Source: Actinomyces sp. UMB0138
GTDB lineage: Bacteria > Bacillota > Negativicutes > Veillonellales > Veillonellaceae
Assembly (NCBI RefSeq): GCF_002849225.1
Contig: NZ_PKMC01000003.1
Coordinates: 377,165-441,164 of the forward strand
DNA length: 64,000 bases
Reading direction: 5' to 3'
Part shown: positions 43,019-51,580 of the stretch, piece by piece
Position numbering within the stretch: the stretch's first letter is position 1
Layout of the letters: every line of letters starts with the position of its first letter
Position numbers and translations under genes: made by a program
The notes under the pieces: model-generated
Database searches by the model: none
What the model was told of the DNA's origin: nothing
Seen by the model: the letters and a program-made list of their open reading frames with translations, nothing else

Positions 43019-43465
43019 ATGGTCAAGGTTGAAGGAATCGTAGGCGACACCCTGCAGCAGACTCTGGTTGATCTGATTTCGTTGGAACTGCAGGCAAAGC
43101 AGGCACACTGGAACATCAAAGGCCCGCGTTTCCGCGCACTGCACCTGGCGCTTGACGAGGTCGTCGACCTGGTCCGCAACAACGCTGACGAAGTTGCAGA
43201 ACGCCTAGCCACTATTGGCGGCAACCCGGATGGACGCGAATCCACCGTTGCTAAGACCTCGACTCTAGACGAGCTAGAGGCTGGCGACCTGCCCGTAGAC
43301 AAGACTTACGAGGTAATGGCCGAGCGCGTACAGACCGTATGCGACAAGATTCGCCAGAACCTATCCGAGGCCGACGAAGCAGACCCCATCACTGGCGACC
43401 TACTGATTGGTGTCGTTTCCGGACTCGAACAGCAGGCTTGGTTCCTGCGCGCAGCCACCAAGTAG
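43019..43465 (+). CDS. dps: Dps-family ferritin-like DNA-protection protein
   Basis: Dodecameric mini-ferritin that oxidises and stores iron using hydrogen peroxide, protecting DNA (148 aa). Ferroxidase residues are all present: His30 (QAHWNIKG), His42 and Asp46 (ALHLALDEV), Asp57 and Glu61 (ADEVAERL). The N-terminus has no basic extension, so DNA binding may be weak. GGAAAGGAAAG precedes the ATG. A strong terminator follows directly. Confidence 0.95.
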   Translation: MVKVEGIVGDTLQQTLVDLISLELQAKQAHWNIKGPRFRALHLALDEVVDLVRNNADEVAERLATIGGNPDGRESTVAKTSTLDELEAGDLPVDKTYEVMAERVQTVCDKIRQNLSEADEADPITGDLLIGVVSGLEQQAWFLRAATK

Positions 43466-43483
43466 TACTGCGACTACAAGACT

Positions 43484-43519
43484 AAAAGAGGCTCACCCTT
43501 TGGGGTGGGCCTCTTTTTA
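43484..43519. terminator. Bidirectional terminator between dps and RNase II-family gene
   Basis: A 15-pair stem (43484-43498 with 43503-43517; one T-G pair) with loop TTTG, flanked by A-run and T-run. It serves the convergent dps and exoribonuclease genes. Confidence 0.93.
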
Positions 43520-43525
43520 TTACCT

Positions 43526-45256
43526 TCATGCCGCCCGTGCGAGAGCGAAAGCAACCTGCCGTTTTTCCAGGTCAGCCTTGGTAAGATCCACTTCAACCCG
43601 TTCCCCAACGGGCAGGTCTTCGCCCTCGACGGGGGCCATGATCGCGGGATCTGAAAGCATGATGTGTCCGCTGTGTTCTTTAGCGTCTAGGATTACCCCG
43701 CTGTATGTTTCGCCCTCGTGCCCGGAAAGGGTGAGGGCCTCCATGGCGGCAATGACTTCCTTTTCGTTCTTTGCCCCGGCCTGGCGTGCCTTCCCCATTT
43801 CCGAGGGAAGCTGCGGCAATGCGTCCAGTACCCAACCTGGAATGAATTCTTCTGCTGCTCCCCCGCCGGCATCCTGCCGCCGCGTGTCAGCCCACGCCAG
43901 TTCTAGCGAGAAGCGGTCGACTAGGCGCCGCAGCGGGGCGGTCGAGTGCGCATATTCGGCAGCAATGGCCGAATGGACCACGCGCCGGTCCTGTACCGGG
44001 AACAGTTCGCCTATCGGATCGCGCCCGCCAATTGCCGGCCCGTACACCAGGTAGCCGGAGCCTCGGAACAGCGATGCAGCCCGATCCATGAAAGCGTTGT
44101 GCGCTGGATTGGCCTCGTCCAAAGTGGGCACTAGCTGCGGGTATGACATTTCCAGCGGCCAGGAAACCCCCAGCGCCCTGGCGGCGCGGCGAAGGCGGGC
44201 TACGTCCTCGTTCTTTGCGGGCGGCAGTGTGCGCACCACCCCTACCCCCAGGCGCCGCATCCCGGCTGCAGCACACATCCCTGTAAGCAGGGACATGTGG
44301 GCATTCCAGTTTTCGACGGGGAGCGAGGCCCGGAAGCGCAGCTGGTATCCGCCTCTAAGTTTTTCTACCTCTTGTTCGGGCAGCGGCAGCGATACTCCGC
44401 CCCGATCCTGTTCGCGCTCAATGCGCAGCAATCCCAATTCCTGCAGCAGAGCGGGCAGGGCAGGATCAGCCGCCGGCGGCAACTTCCCCTTCCCGTCCAC
44501 CGCGTCTTGCACCTGCTGGTAGTCCAGTTGCGCACGCGAAATTACGGCCGCCAGATCGACCCGCCAAGAGACAACCTGCCCCTCTTCGTCCAGGGCAATG
44601 CGCCACAGGAACGAGGGCGTCACCTGCCCGGGTAGCAAGGATGCGGCTCCTGCGGACAGCTCACGCGGGTGCAGGGGAACAGAACCGTCTGGGAAATACA
44701 GCGTGTTGCCGCGCGCATGCACCTCGGCGTCCAGTTCCGAGCCGGGCTCCACGAAGCAGGACAGCGCTGCGATCGAATAGGCAAGCAGATATTTGGCCTT
44801 CGCGGGAGCGTCCTGGTGCCGCAACTGGGTCACGTGTTCGGGAACCTCGTGCTGGCCGGCCAATGCCTCTTCGGGCAGATCAGAAACTTTGGCGATAGCG
44901 ATGGCCTGGTCCAGGTCTTTAGATTCGGGTGGGTCGATGGTGACCAGGGGGATAGCCGTGCCATCTAGACGCGGGTACGTGGGCGGATAGTCGGCAGGGA
45001 TCGCACTACCGTCGCCAACTTGCAAGGGCACTACCTGCCAGGGCTTTTCTGCCTGTGCGCCACCCCCAGCTGCCGCGACACTAACTTGCGGGTGCAACTG
45101 GCGCTCCCACTGCTGCCAGCGTTCGGCACTTTGTTGTGCTTCCTGGGTTGCCCCCTGTGGGAATGCGGTGGGCACTTGGTTGTTCTTGCGGATTAAGTCG
45201 AGCACCGGGACCAATACGTCCGGGGCTACAGGGTAGATCTGCCTCCTACGCGTCAT
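43526..45256 (-). CDS. RNase II / RNB-domain exoribonuclease
   Basis: 3'-5' exoribonuclease of the RNB family, 576 aa. The catalytic loop reads TIDPPESKDLDQAI; compared with E. coli RNase II, the last of the four acidic residues is Gln, as in many actinobacterial RNB proteins (from memory). YAHSTAPLRRLVDRF is the second signature, carrying the conserved Arg near the active site. No clear N-terminal cold-shock domains are seen, and the C-terminal S1-like region is short (VEGEDLPVGERVEVDL). It probably takes part in mRNA or small-RNA turnover. It lies downstream of ptsH on the same strand. Confidence 0.9.
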   Translation of the reverse strand: MTRRRQIYPVAPDVLVPVLDLIRKNNQVPTAFPQGATQEAQQSAERWQQWERQLHPQVSVAAAGGGAQAEKPWQVVPLQVGDGSAIPADYPPTYPRLDGTAIPLVTIDPPESKDLDQAIAIAKVSDLPEEALAGQHEVPEHVTQLRHQDAPAKAKYLLAYSIAALSCFVEPGSELDAEVHARGNTLYFPDGSVPLHPRELSAGAASLLPGQVTPSFLWRIALDEEGQVVSWRVDLAAVISRAQLDYQQVQDAVDGKGKLPPAADPALPALLQELGLLRIEREQDRGGVSLPLPEQEVEKLRGGYQLRFRASLPVENWNAHMSLLTGMCAAAGMRRLGVGVVRTLPPAKNEDVARLRRAARALGVSWPLEMSYPQLVPTLDEANPAHNAFMDRAASLFRGSGYLVYGPAIGGRDPIGELFPVQDRRVVHSAIAAEYAHSTAPLRRLVDRFSLELAWADTRRQDAGGGAAEEFIPGWVLDALPQLPSEMGKARQAGAKNEKEVIAAMEALTLSGHEGETYSGVILDAKEHSGHIMLSDPAIMAPVEGEDLPVGERVEVDLTKADLEKRQVAFALARAA

Positions 45257-45348
45257 GTAATCAGGGTCTCACGTACGGGACCGATGCGCGCGTCAGGACA
45301 AACCGGTTATTTCCGGCCGTCCCGACTAAGGCAATTTTTGGGGAATAC

Positions 45349-45606
45349 TTAGATGTCTAGGTCTTTGCCCAGCACGTAAGAAACGGCCCGCACAGCAGCT
45401 TCGTTTTCAGATTCGACAATCAGAGTGTCGCCCTGACCTGCTGCCAAGGTCATTAGCATCATTACGGAAGAGGCGTCTACGGGTTCGCCCTTTTCAGAAC
45501 GGATCGTTACAGGCTCGGCGAAGTCAGCCGCGGCCTGGGCAACCTTGGCTGCCGGGCGGGCGTGTAGACCAACGGAAGAACCTACTTTCACGGTCTTGCT
45601 GAACAA
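45349..45606 (-). CDS. ptsH: PTS phosphocarrier protein HPr
   Basis: General phosphoryl carrier of the sugar phosphotransferase system, 85 aa. The active-site His15 with Arg17 lies in SVGLHARPAAK. Ser46 is present in ASSVMMLMTL, although a cognate HPr kinase is not expected in this group. The start is TTG at 45606, with AAGGAG five bases upstream. It is divergent from ptsI across 248 bases, where promoters must lie but no clear boxes were identified. Downstream is the RNB exonuclease, separated by about 90 bases that contain a small CCGG-based hairpin. Confidence 0.95.
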   Translation of the reverse strand: MFSKTVKVGSSVGLHARPAAKVAQAAADFAEPVTIRSEKGEPVDASSVMMLMTLAAGQGDTLIVESENEAAVRAVSYVLGKDLDI

Positions 45607-45854
45607 GCTATCTCCTTATCTGTACGTTAGATTTTCTGGCGTCTCCAACAGGGTACACAGTAAGCACTGAGTGAGAAACTTTGTGCCTAAGTCGCGGCCA
45701 AAGTAACACTTTTTAGGACTTTCGCCGCGATTCCTTGCTTTTTGCGTTCCGGGGCCCATTTTATCCCCACAGGTGGCCGCTCTCACAGCGATACTTCCAC
45801 TACAGGAGCGTTTAACGCGGCATTATGGGGTTATCTGCCGGCCAAGGAGGACAC

Positions 45855-47579
45855 ATGGATGCTCGCATTAATGCTCGAGGCATCCCCGTTGTTACGGGAG
45901 CAGCTTTCGCGCCCGTACGGTGGGTGGTGCGTCCGCAACCCATTTCGCTGGACTCACAGACGGTTCCTAAAGAATTGCGCGACCACGAAGTCGAACGATT
46001 CGTTGAGGCCGCTGACAACGTTACTGCCCGCCTCCTTTCGAGGGCGGAAAAATCGGTGGGATCGTCCTCGGACCTGTTGCGCGTGGCCGCTGCAATGGCT
46101 ACTGATCCTGCCTGGCGCAGCGCCACTACAAAACTGATTCAGGCCGGCACTCCGGCGGATTCTGCCGCCACCCAGACGATCGCAGATATTGCCCGCAAAT
46201 TCGTGGCTGCCGGGGACACGCTAGCCGAACGCGTCACCGATCTGATTGACGTGCGCGACCGCGTGGTTGCCGAGATTCACGGTATGCCCGAGGGCGCGCT
46301 GCCGGAACTTGATAAGCCCACGATCCTCTTTTGCGACGATCTGGCCCCGGCCGATGCGGGCGCGCTGGACCCGAAATACGTCAAGGCGCTGGTGTGTCGC
46401 GGCGGCGGTCCCACTTCGCACTTCGTTATTGTTTCCCGCCAGCTGGGGATTCCCTGCATCATTTCTGCCAAGGGTATAGACAACGTCGAGGATGGCGAAC
46501 TTGCCCTGGTAGATGGCGCTAACGGGCACATCACCATCAATCCTGATGCGGGCCATGCCAGGTCGATCATCGCCCTCGACGAGGCCCGCCACCAGGCTGA
46601 AGATAACTGGGAAGGACCAGCCTGCACCAAGGATGGAATCCGCATCTACCTGTACGGGAACGTGCAAGACCGGATGCAGGCGTTACAGGCCCGCAAGATG
46701 GGTGCCGACGGAGTGGGCCTGCTGCGCACAGAGCTCACCTTCCTGGGAACCCGCAACGAACCCAATCTGGATGCCCAAATTCGCGCCTACAAGTCGGTCA
46801 TCGACGTGTTCCCCGACAAGCGATTCATTGCCCGCACCCTGGATGCCGGCTCGGATAAGCCGGTGGTGTGGGCGGGCACTCAGCCCGAGGAAAATCCGGC
46901 GTTAGGGGTGCGCGGGCTGCGCACTATTTTGCGTAAGAAAGAAGTGCTGCTGCACCAGCTAGATGCGCTTGCCGAAGTTTCCGCCGGCCGCAAGGAACCA
47001 CTGCGAGTCATGGCCCCGATGGTGTCCACGCTGGACGAGGCACAGATGTTCGCCGACCTGGTGCGCGAACGCGGAATGAGCCCTGGCATCATGATCGAGG
47101 TGCCCGCACTGGCATTCCTAGCCGACCCGCTCTACCAGATTGTAGACTTCACTTCCCTGGGTACCAACGACCTGACGCAGTACCTGATGGCCGCCGACCG
47201 CACCAACCCCTACCTGGCCAGCTACCTGGACGCCTGGCAGCCCGCAATCTTGACCCTGATCGCGCACGTTGCCCGAGCAGCCGCCCGACATGGCAAACAG
47301 GCGTGCGTCTGTGGGGAAGCAGCAGCGGATCCCGTCCTCGCCTCGGTCCTTACGGGCATGGGCGTGCACGGGCTATCCATGGCGCCCTCGGCAATAAAGA
47401 CGGTAGGTTCCTACATTTCGCAGCTAAACTTGGACACCTGTAAGAGGGCGGCAATCGCCGTCATTGGCAACGACCCGGGAGACATGTACGGCCCCTACAC
47501 TGGCGCTTTCAGCGCGGTGGACGCACGCGAACGGGCACTAAAGATTTTTAACGAGGCATTGAGTGCGACGCAGAATTAG
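45855..47579 (+). CDS. ptsI: PTS enzyme I
   Basis: Phosphoenolpyruvate-protein phosphotransferase that phosphorylates HPr, 574 aa. The phospho-His189 is in GGGPTSHFVIVSRQLGIP. The C-terminal PEP-binding barrel has GADGVGLLRTELTFL, ALGVRGLR, GIMIEVPALAF, TSLGTNDLTQY and ACVCGEAAADPV, with the catalytic Cys in VCGE. The ATG at 45855 has AAGGAGG upstream; thirty more bases of open frame are unsupported. No sugar-specific EII genes occur in the window. Its 3' end overlaps the next gene by 17 bases. Confidence 0.97.
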   Translation: MDARINARGIPVVTGAAFAPVRWVVRPQPISLDSQTVPKELRDHEVERFVEAADNVTARLLSRAEKSVGSSSDLLRVAAAMATDPAWRSATTKLIQAGTPADSAATQTIADIARKFVAAGDTLAERVTDLIDVRDRVVAEIHGMPEGALPELDKPTILFCDDLAPADAGALDPKYVKALVCRGGGPTSHFVIVSRQLGIPCIISAKGIDNVEDGELALVDGANGHITINPDAGHARSIIALDEARHQAEDNWEGPACTKDGIRIYLYGNVQDRMQALQARKMGADGVGLLRTELTFLGTRNEPNLDAQIRAYKSVIDVFPDKRFIARTLDAGSDKPVVWAGTQPEENPALGVRGLRTILRKKEVLLHQLDALAEVSAGRKEPLRVMAPMVSTLDEAQMFADLVRERGMSPGIMIEVPALAFLADPLYQIVDFTSLGTNDLTQYLMAADRTNPYLASYLDAWQPAILTLIAHVARAAARHGKQACVCGEAAADPVLASVLTGMGVHGLSMAPSAIKTVGSYISQLNLDTCKRAAIAVIGNDPGDMYGPYTGAFSAVDARERALKIFNEALSATQN

Positions 47580-47982
47580 CGACGAGGACGGACTGGCTGC
47601 CCTGCGGCAGTGGTGGCAGATTACGACTGCTGCACGAGAAGGGGGCAATTTTGACTCCCTTAGGCAGGCCACCAAGACGATGGACCGGAAACAACGGCGG
47701 GCTGCGGTGCGCTGGTCGCTAGAAGAGTTCGCCGAGCTGTATCCCGGCAGGTCCGTTGAAGTTCGCGTGCCGCCCGCAGCGGCAGTGCAGGCGATCGCGG
47801 GAACGCTGCACCGGCGCGGCACTCCCCCGGCAGTTGTTGAATGCGACGAAACGACCTGGCTAGCCATGGCTACCGGCATCTACCAGTTTGGGGAGGCAGT
47901 TGCTGCCGGGCGGGTTACCGCTTCTGGCATTCACACTGATCTGTCTTCGCGGCTTCCCCTGCACCTGCCGCGGCTAGCCTAG
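47563..47982 (+). CDS. Sterol-carrier-family (SCP2-like) protein
   Basis: A 139-aa protein of the actinobacterial sterol carrier family. Recognised blocks are VRVPPAAAVQAIAG, LHRRGTPPAVVECDETTWL and ATGIYQFGEAVAAGRVTASG followed by TDLSSRLPL. The family has an SCP2-like fold, and its ligand is unknown; sterols are not implied. GTG start, 17-base overlap with ptsI. Its stop is three bases from the stop of the convergent lipid kinase gene, so there is no room for a normal terminator. Confidence 0.8.
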   Translation: MRRRISDEDGLAALRQWWQITTAAREGGNFDSLRQATKTMDRKQRRAAVRWSLEEFAELYPGRSVEVRVPPAAAVQAIAGTLHRRGTPPAVVECDETTWLAMATGIYQFGEAVAAGRVTASGIHTDLSSRLPLHLPRLA

Positions 47983-47985
47983 CCG

Positions 47986-49185
47986 TTACAGGGCGCGAAT
48001 CTTTACCGCTGCCCGATCGGTGCGCACCCACACTTGGGTGGCCATCCCAATGGCATCCCCGTCTACTTCTACGTAGCGAGGGCGCTGGACGCGCAATTCG
48101 GCCTGGCGAGCCCGGCGCGCGTCCAGATCCGAGGTGAAAGAGGCCATCTTGGGCCTGATTCCCAGCCCCTGCAACAGCAGGCGCCACCCCAGTTCCAGCC
48201 AGCCAATCGGCCCCATGCGAGCATCCAGGCGGGCAACATCAAGCCACCCATCATCAGGGCGGGCATCGGGCAACAACACCACGTTGGCGGTCAGCACCCC
48301 GCAGTTAGCGAAGAGCACCGTGGTGGCGGAGACCTTCTTGGTAAGACCGTGTTTGCCCAACTTCAGTTCCACGTCCATGGTGGGTTTCGCAGCGTGCCGC
48401 AACCCGGACAAGACGTAGGCGAACCACCCGATCTTCTGCTTCAGTTCGGATTTGGTAGTGGCCATTACGTCCGCGTCAAAGCCCACCCCAGCCATAACCA
48501 GGAACGCGTATTCATCCTTGCGCGGCCGCGGACCGTCTTCTATGAAGGTAGCCAGCACTTCGCCCTCGGCAGTGGGCACATCAGAATCATGCCTGGGCAC
48601 ATCCGGGTTCTTCACCGGTTCGGTAACCGCAGTGGGATGGTGTTCAGTACGCAGCCACCCCAGGTCTACGTTGTGGGTGCGCCCAGTAAAGGCAATAGAA
48701 GCGGCCTCCTGCAGCGAATCTAGGGGGACCTCCATGTTACGCGCCATCAAATTGCCCGTCCCAGCAGGCAAAATAGCCATGGGCACGCCCGTGTGCGCCA
48801 GCCCGGCTGCCACCGCCCGTACCGTGCCATCGCCGCCTGCTACCAGCACTACGCCAGCGCCGCCCTCGACCGCTTCGCGCGCCTGCACTGCCGCAGACAC
48901 GTCCAGCTGTGTCTGCACAAAGTGCGGCTTTTCCCAACCGGCCTCAAAAGCGCATTCGCCAACCGTCTCTTCAAAGCCGGCAATATCGTCCACTCGGGCC
49001 GGGTTGACGATCACCCAAGGCTTCTTCGAGGGCGTGCCGTCCTTAGCCTTCGAAGAGTCACGGGAGGCGGCACTAAGCCGCGTCTCCAGCTGCGTGGCGC
49101 GAGTATGCGCAGCCGACGCCACAAACAGGGCGAGACCAGCCACCACCAGCGCCAAAATGGCTACGATCAGCGCTACTACAGACAT
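47986..49185 (-). CDS. Diacylglycerol-kinase-family lipid kinase
   Basis: Predicted lipid kinase of the DagK/YegS/sphingosine-kinase fold, 399 aa. An N-terminal transmembrane anchor (VVALIVAILALVVAGLALFV) precedes a short charged linker. The catalytic domain begins PWVIVNPARVDDI, with the nucleotide-binding VLVAGGDGTVRAVAAGL and ILPAGTGNLMARNM motifs. The C-terminal beta-sandwich includes VEVDGDAIG-type segments (RYVEVDGDAIG). It would phosphorylate diacylglycerol or a related membrane lipid at the inner membrane face. Confidence 0.9.
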   Translation of the reverse strand: MSVVALIVAILALVVAGLALFVASAAHTRATQLETRLSAASRDSSKAKDGTPSKKPWVIVNPARVDDIAGFEETVGECAFEAGWEKPHFVQTQLDVSAAVQAREAVEGGAGVVLVAGGDGTVRAVAAGLAHTGVPMAILPAGTGNLMARNMEVPLDSLQEAASIAFTGRTHNVDLGWLRTEHHPTAVTEPVKNPDVPRHDSDVPTAEGEVLATFIEDGPRPRKDEYAFLVMAGVGFDADVMATTKSELKQKIGWFAYVLSGLRHAAKPTMDVELKLGKHGLTKKVSATTVLFANCGVLTANVVLLPDARPDDGWLDVARLDARMGPIGWLELGWRLLLQGLGIRPKMASFTSDLDARRARQAELRVQRPRYVEVDGDAIGMATQVWVRTDRAAVKIRAL

Positions 49186-49209
49186 GATTGAATAATATCC
49201 GACCGGCCG

Positions 49210-50052
49210 CTACCGGGAGGCTCGCTCTTGCTGCTGCGCTTTGCCCGCCGCTATCCGCTCCTGCCGCAGCCGCTCTACACCCTCGACCTGGAGGGGAGCA
49301 AGGGCGCCCACTGCGCCCGCGAGCAGATAGTCAGCCAGCTGCGGGTTGCGAGCCAGCACCGGCCCATGCATGTAGGTGGCTACCACCGAACCGGAAACGG
49401 CGCCCTCTACCGCTCTGCCATCGATGTGGGCGCGGTATCCGTCTGGAATGGCAGTGTCTAGCTGGGCGCCAGCCTGCGCTCCCGCGTCCGAAGAGATGCC
49501 GTCGTCAATACGCGGAGCGATCCCGGGCAGCCCGTTGCCGATACCGGCGTGCACGTACCCGAGCGGGCTCACATCCGGGCCCAACATGGTGGCACCACCA
49601 TGGTTTTCAAATCCCAACAGTTCCTGGTCCAGGCCAGAAATAGCTGGCGAAGTAGCCAGTTCGCCAATTGCGCGGGCTCCCTGCGGCATGGTCACCACAT
49701 CCAGCAGCCCAGCCCCTGCAGTGCGATTGCCCTTGGCGTCGGAGTACCAGTTGCCCAGCACCTGCAACGCCGCGCACACGGCCAGAACCGGCTTGCCCGC
49801 CTCGATGGCTCGCTTCAACCCGTTGTCGCCAACTAGATGCCTAGAGGCAATAGTCTGGGCAATGTCTTCGCCCCCGCCCAAGGTGTAAATGTCTAGTTCG
49901 GAGGGGATGGCTTCGGATACGCCCACGTGGACGACCTCGGCAGGGATACCCCGCCAGTTCGCCCTCTGGGCCAGCACCACGGCGTTACCGGAATCCCCGT
50001 AGGTTCCCAGCACCTCGGGCATGAGTACGCCAATACGTAATGCCTCGCTCAT
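49210..50052 (-). CDS. gatD: Lipid II isoglutaminyl synthase, glutamine amidotransferase subunit
   Basis: GatD supplies ammonia to MurT for amidating D-Glu in lipid II to D-isoglutamine (280 aa, cytosolic). The class I amidotransferase-like domain has TLGGGEDIAQT and the nucleophile Cys93 in PVLAVCAALQVLG; GFENHGGAT and VVATYMHGPVLARNP contain the His of the active site. The start at 50052 is used because it overlaps the murT stop by four bases; a frame running further upstream lies wholly inside murT. The pairing with murT is diagnostic. Confidence 0.95.
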   Translation of the reverse strand: MSEALRIGVLMPEVLGTYGDSGNAVVLAQRANWRGIPAEVVHVGVSEAIPSELDIYTLGGGEDIAQTIASRHLVGDNGLKRAIEAGKPVLAVCAALQVLGNWYSDAKGNRTAGAGLLDVVTMPQGARAIGELATSPAISGLDQELLGFENHGGATMLGPDVSPLGYVHAGIGNGLPGIAPRIDDGISSDAGAQAGAQLDTAIPDGYRAHIDGRAVEGAVSGSVVATYMHGPVLARNPQLADYLLAGAVGALAPLQVEGVERLRQERIAAGKAQQQERASR

Positions 50053-51539
50053 TTCATCAGCCCCTTCCTGATTAGTTCGGCGCGTGTATCGCGGAAAGAA
50101 GTGTAGTTGAGCAGCATATCCACGCGCCCGCCAGGAATCTTGTCCAGCCCCTGCAGCGGAGTATCCGCATACTGCGCGTCCACTCCGGCATAGCGCAGCC
50201 GTACCTGCAGGTCTGCGCCTCTTTCGCCAGTAGCCCACACGCGCGCGCCCGCCAACTTGTCAAAGTCCACGTCCCACAGCCAGGACAGGTCAGTGCCGTC
50301 TGCCCGCTGCCCGTTTACGCCTACGACCAGGGCGGCCTGCGGGTCCAGCATGGTGAGCGACTCCTGCCACCCAGCCGGGTTCTTTGCCAGCAGCAGCCGC
50401 ACCGACTTGCCATTCACATCCAAGCTTGCGTAGCGGCCTGCCACGGCGCTCACCTTCGCGATCCCGGCAGCCCCCTGCTTGGGATCTACGCCGAGGGCGA
50501 CCGCCGCCGCGAGCGCCTGGGAGGCGTTGCCGCGGTTGGCTCGCCCGGGCAGGTTGACGGTGACTGAGACGGCCCCGGCAGGAGTGTTTGCTTTCATGGT
50601 GGCGCCTGGCTGGTAGGAGTCGGCGCTCCAGGTCCAGGTAGGTTCTGGGCGGTAGAAGTCGGTGGGGTTTTTAGCGTCTAAGCCGGACACTGCCTGGCCC
50701 GCTTCGTCGGGGCCGGCTGTGGTTTTCCCGCCCGCTAGTTGGAGTTCGTCTAGAGGTACGGAATGCCAGTACACGCCCGTGTCGGTACCGGAGGCTGCCG
50801 CCTGTTTGTCGGTGTACAGGATTGCCCCGCCCGTGCGAGGGGCGGTCAGGGAATCACCCGACCAGCCTTTGCCGGCAGCTACCCACACGGGTTTGTGGCT
50901 GTCCCAGGCGGCAGAGGTCATCAGCGGGTCATCCACGTTTGCTACGACCGTGGTCTGTGGGTGTTCCACGACGGTGGCACGCAGCCGCCGCTCAATAGTG
51001 GCAATCTCGCCTACGCGATCCAGCTGGTCGCGAGAAAGATTTAGAAACACAAGCACGTCAGGGTTTACGGCGGCAGCCACCTTGCGCACGTGCATCTCGT
51101 CTACCTCTAGTACGGCCACGTCCGCCGTAGGCTCTTCCATGAGGGCGGAGAGCACGCCCTCGGACATATTGTCGCCGCCGCGATTGGTGGCTACGGTAAG
51201 GCCTCCCGCTGCACACGCCTCGGCGATCATGCGGGTGGTAGTGGATTTGCCGTTGGTGCCCGTGATGATCACCGACCGCATCGGGGCAGCCAGCTTTTGC
51301 AACAGCTCGGGGCTAAGCTTTTCGGCGACCGTGCCACCGATCATGCCACCGCTGCCCCGCCCTAGGGTGCGGGAGGCCCAAGAAGCGCCCTGCCCTGCGG
51401 CTATTGCCAGCAAAGTGCGGATGGAGCTGCCCGACTTTGCTGCTCGGGGCAGGACAGATAGGGACGAGCCCAAATCCTTGGCTGCCCCACCTACCTTCTT
51501 TACTGCTGCGGATACCTTGTCCCCTGGAAACTGGTTCAT
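50049..51539 (-). CDS. murT: Lipid II isoglutaminyl synthase, MurT ligase subunit lacking zinc-ribbon cysteines
   Basis: Mur-ligase-like subunit that activates the D-Glu carboxylate of lipid II and accepts ammonia from GatD (496 aa). Visible motifs: the P-loop IITGTNGKSTTTRM, VLEVDEMHVRKV, LNLSRDQLDRVGEI and VVANVDDPL, then a C-terminal Mur domain (MLDPQAALVVGVNGQRADG) of the DUF1727 type. MurT proteins normally insert a four-cysteine zinc ribbon in the central domain. Here the matching stretch reads T-A233-P-R-T236-G-G, followed by an unrelated Gly/Thr/Asp-rich insertion, with no cysteine. The rest is intact. Four-base overlap with gatD. Confidence 0.93.
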   Translation of the reverse strand: MNQFPGDKVSAAVKKVGGAAKDLGSSLSVLPRAAKSGSSIRTLLAIAAGQGASWASRTLGRGSGGMIGGTVAEKLSPELLQKLAAPMRSVIITGTNGKSTTTRMIAEACAAGGLTVATNRGGDNMSEGVLSALMEEPTADVAVLEVDEMHVRKVAAAVNPDVLVFLNLSRDQLDRVGEIATIERRLRATVVEHPQTTVVANVDDPLMTSAAWDSHKPVWVAAGKGWSGDSLTAPRTGGAILYTDKQAAASGTDTGVYWHSVPLDELQLAGGKTTAGPDEAGQAVSGLDAKNPTDFYRPEPTWTWSADSYQPGATMKANTPAGAVSVTVNLPGRANRGNASQALAAAVALGVDPKQGAAGIAKVSAVAGRYASLDVNGKSVRLLLAKNPAGWQESLTMLDPQAALVVGVNGQRADGTDLSWLWDVDFDKLAGARVWATGERGADLQVRLRYAGVDAQYADTPLQGLDKIPGGRVDMLLNYTSFRDTRAELIRKGLMK

Positions 51540-51580
51540 AGATCCGATTGTATGTGCCGAGGGCGCCCGGACGCAGTTCG

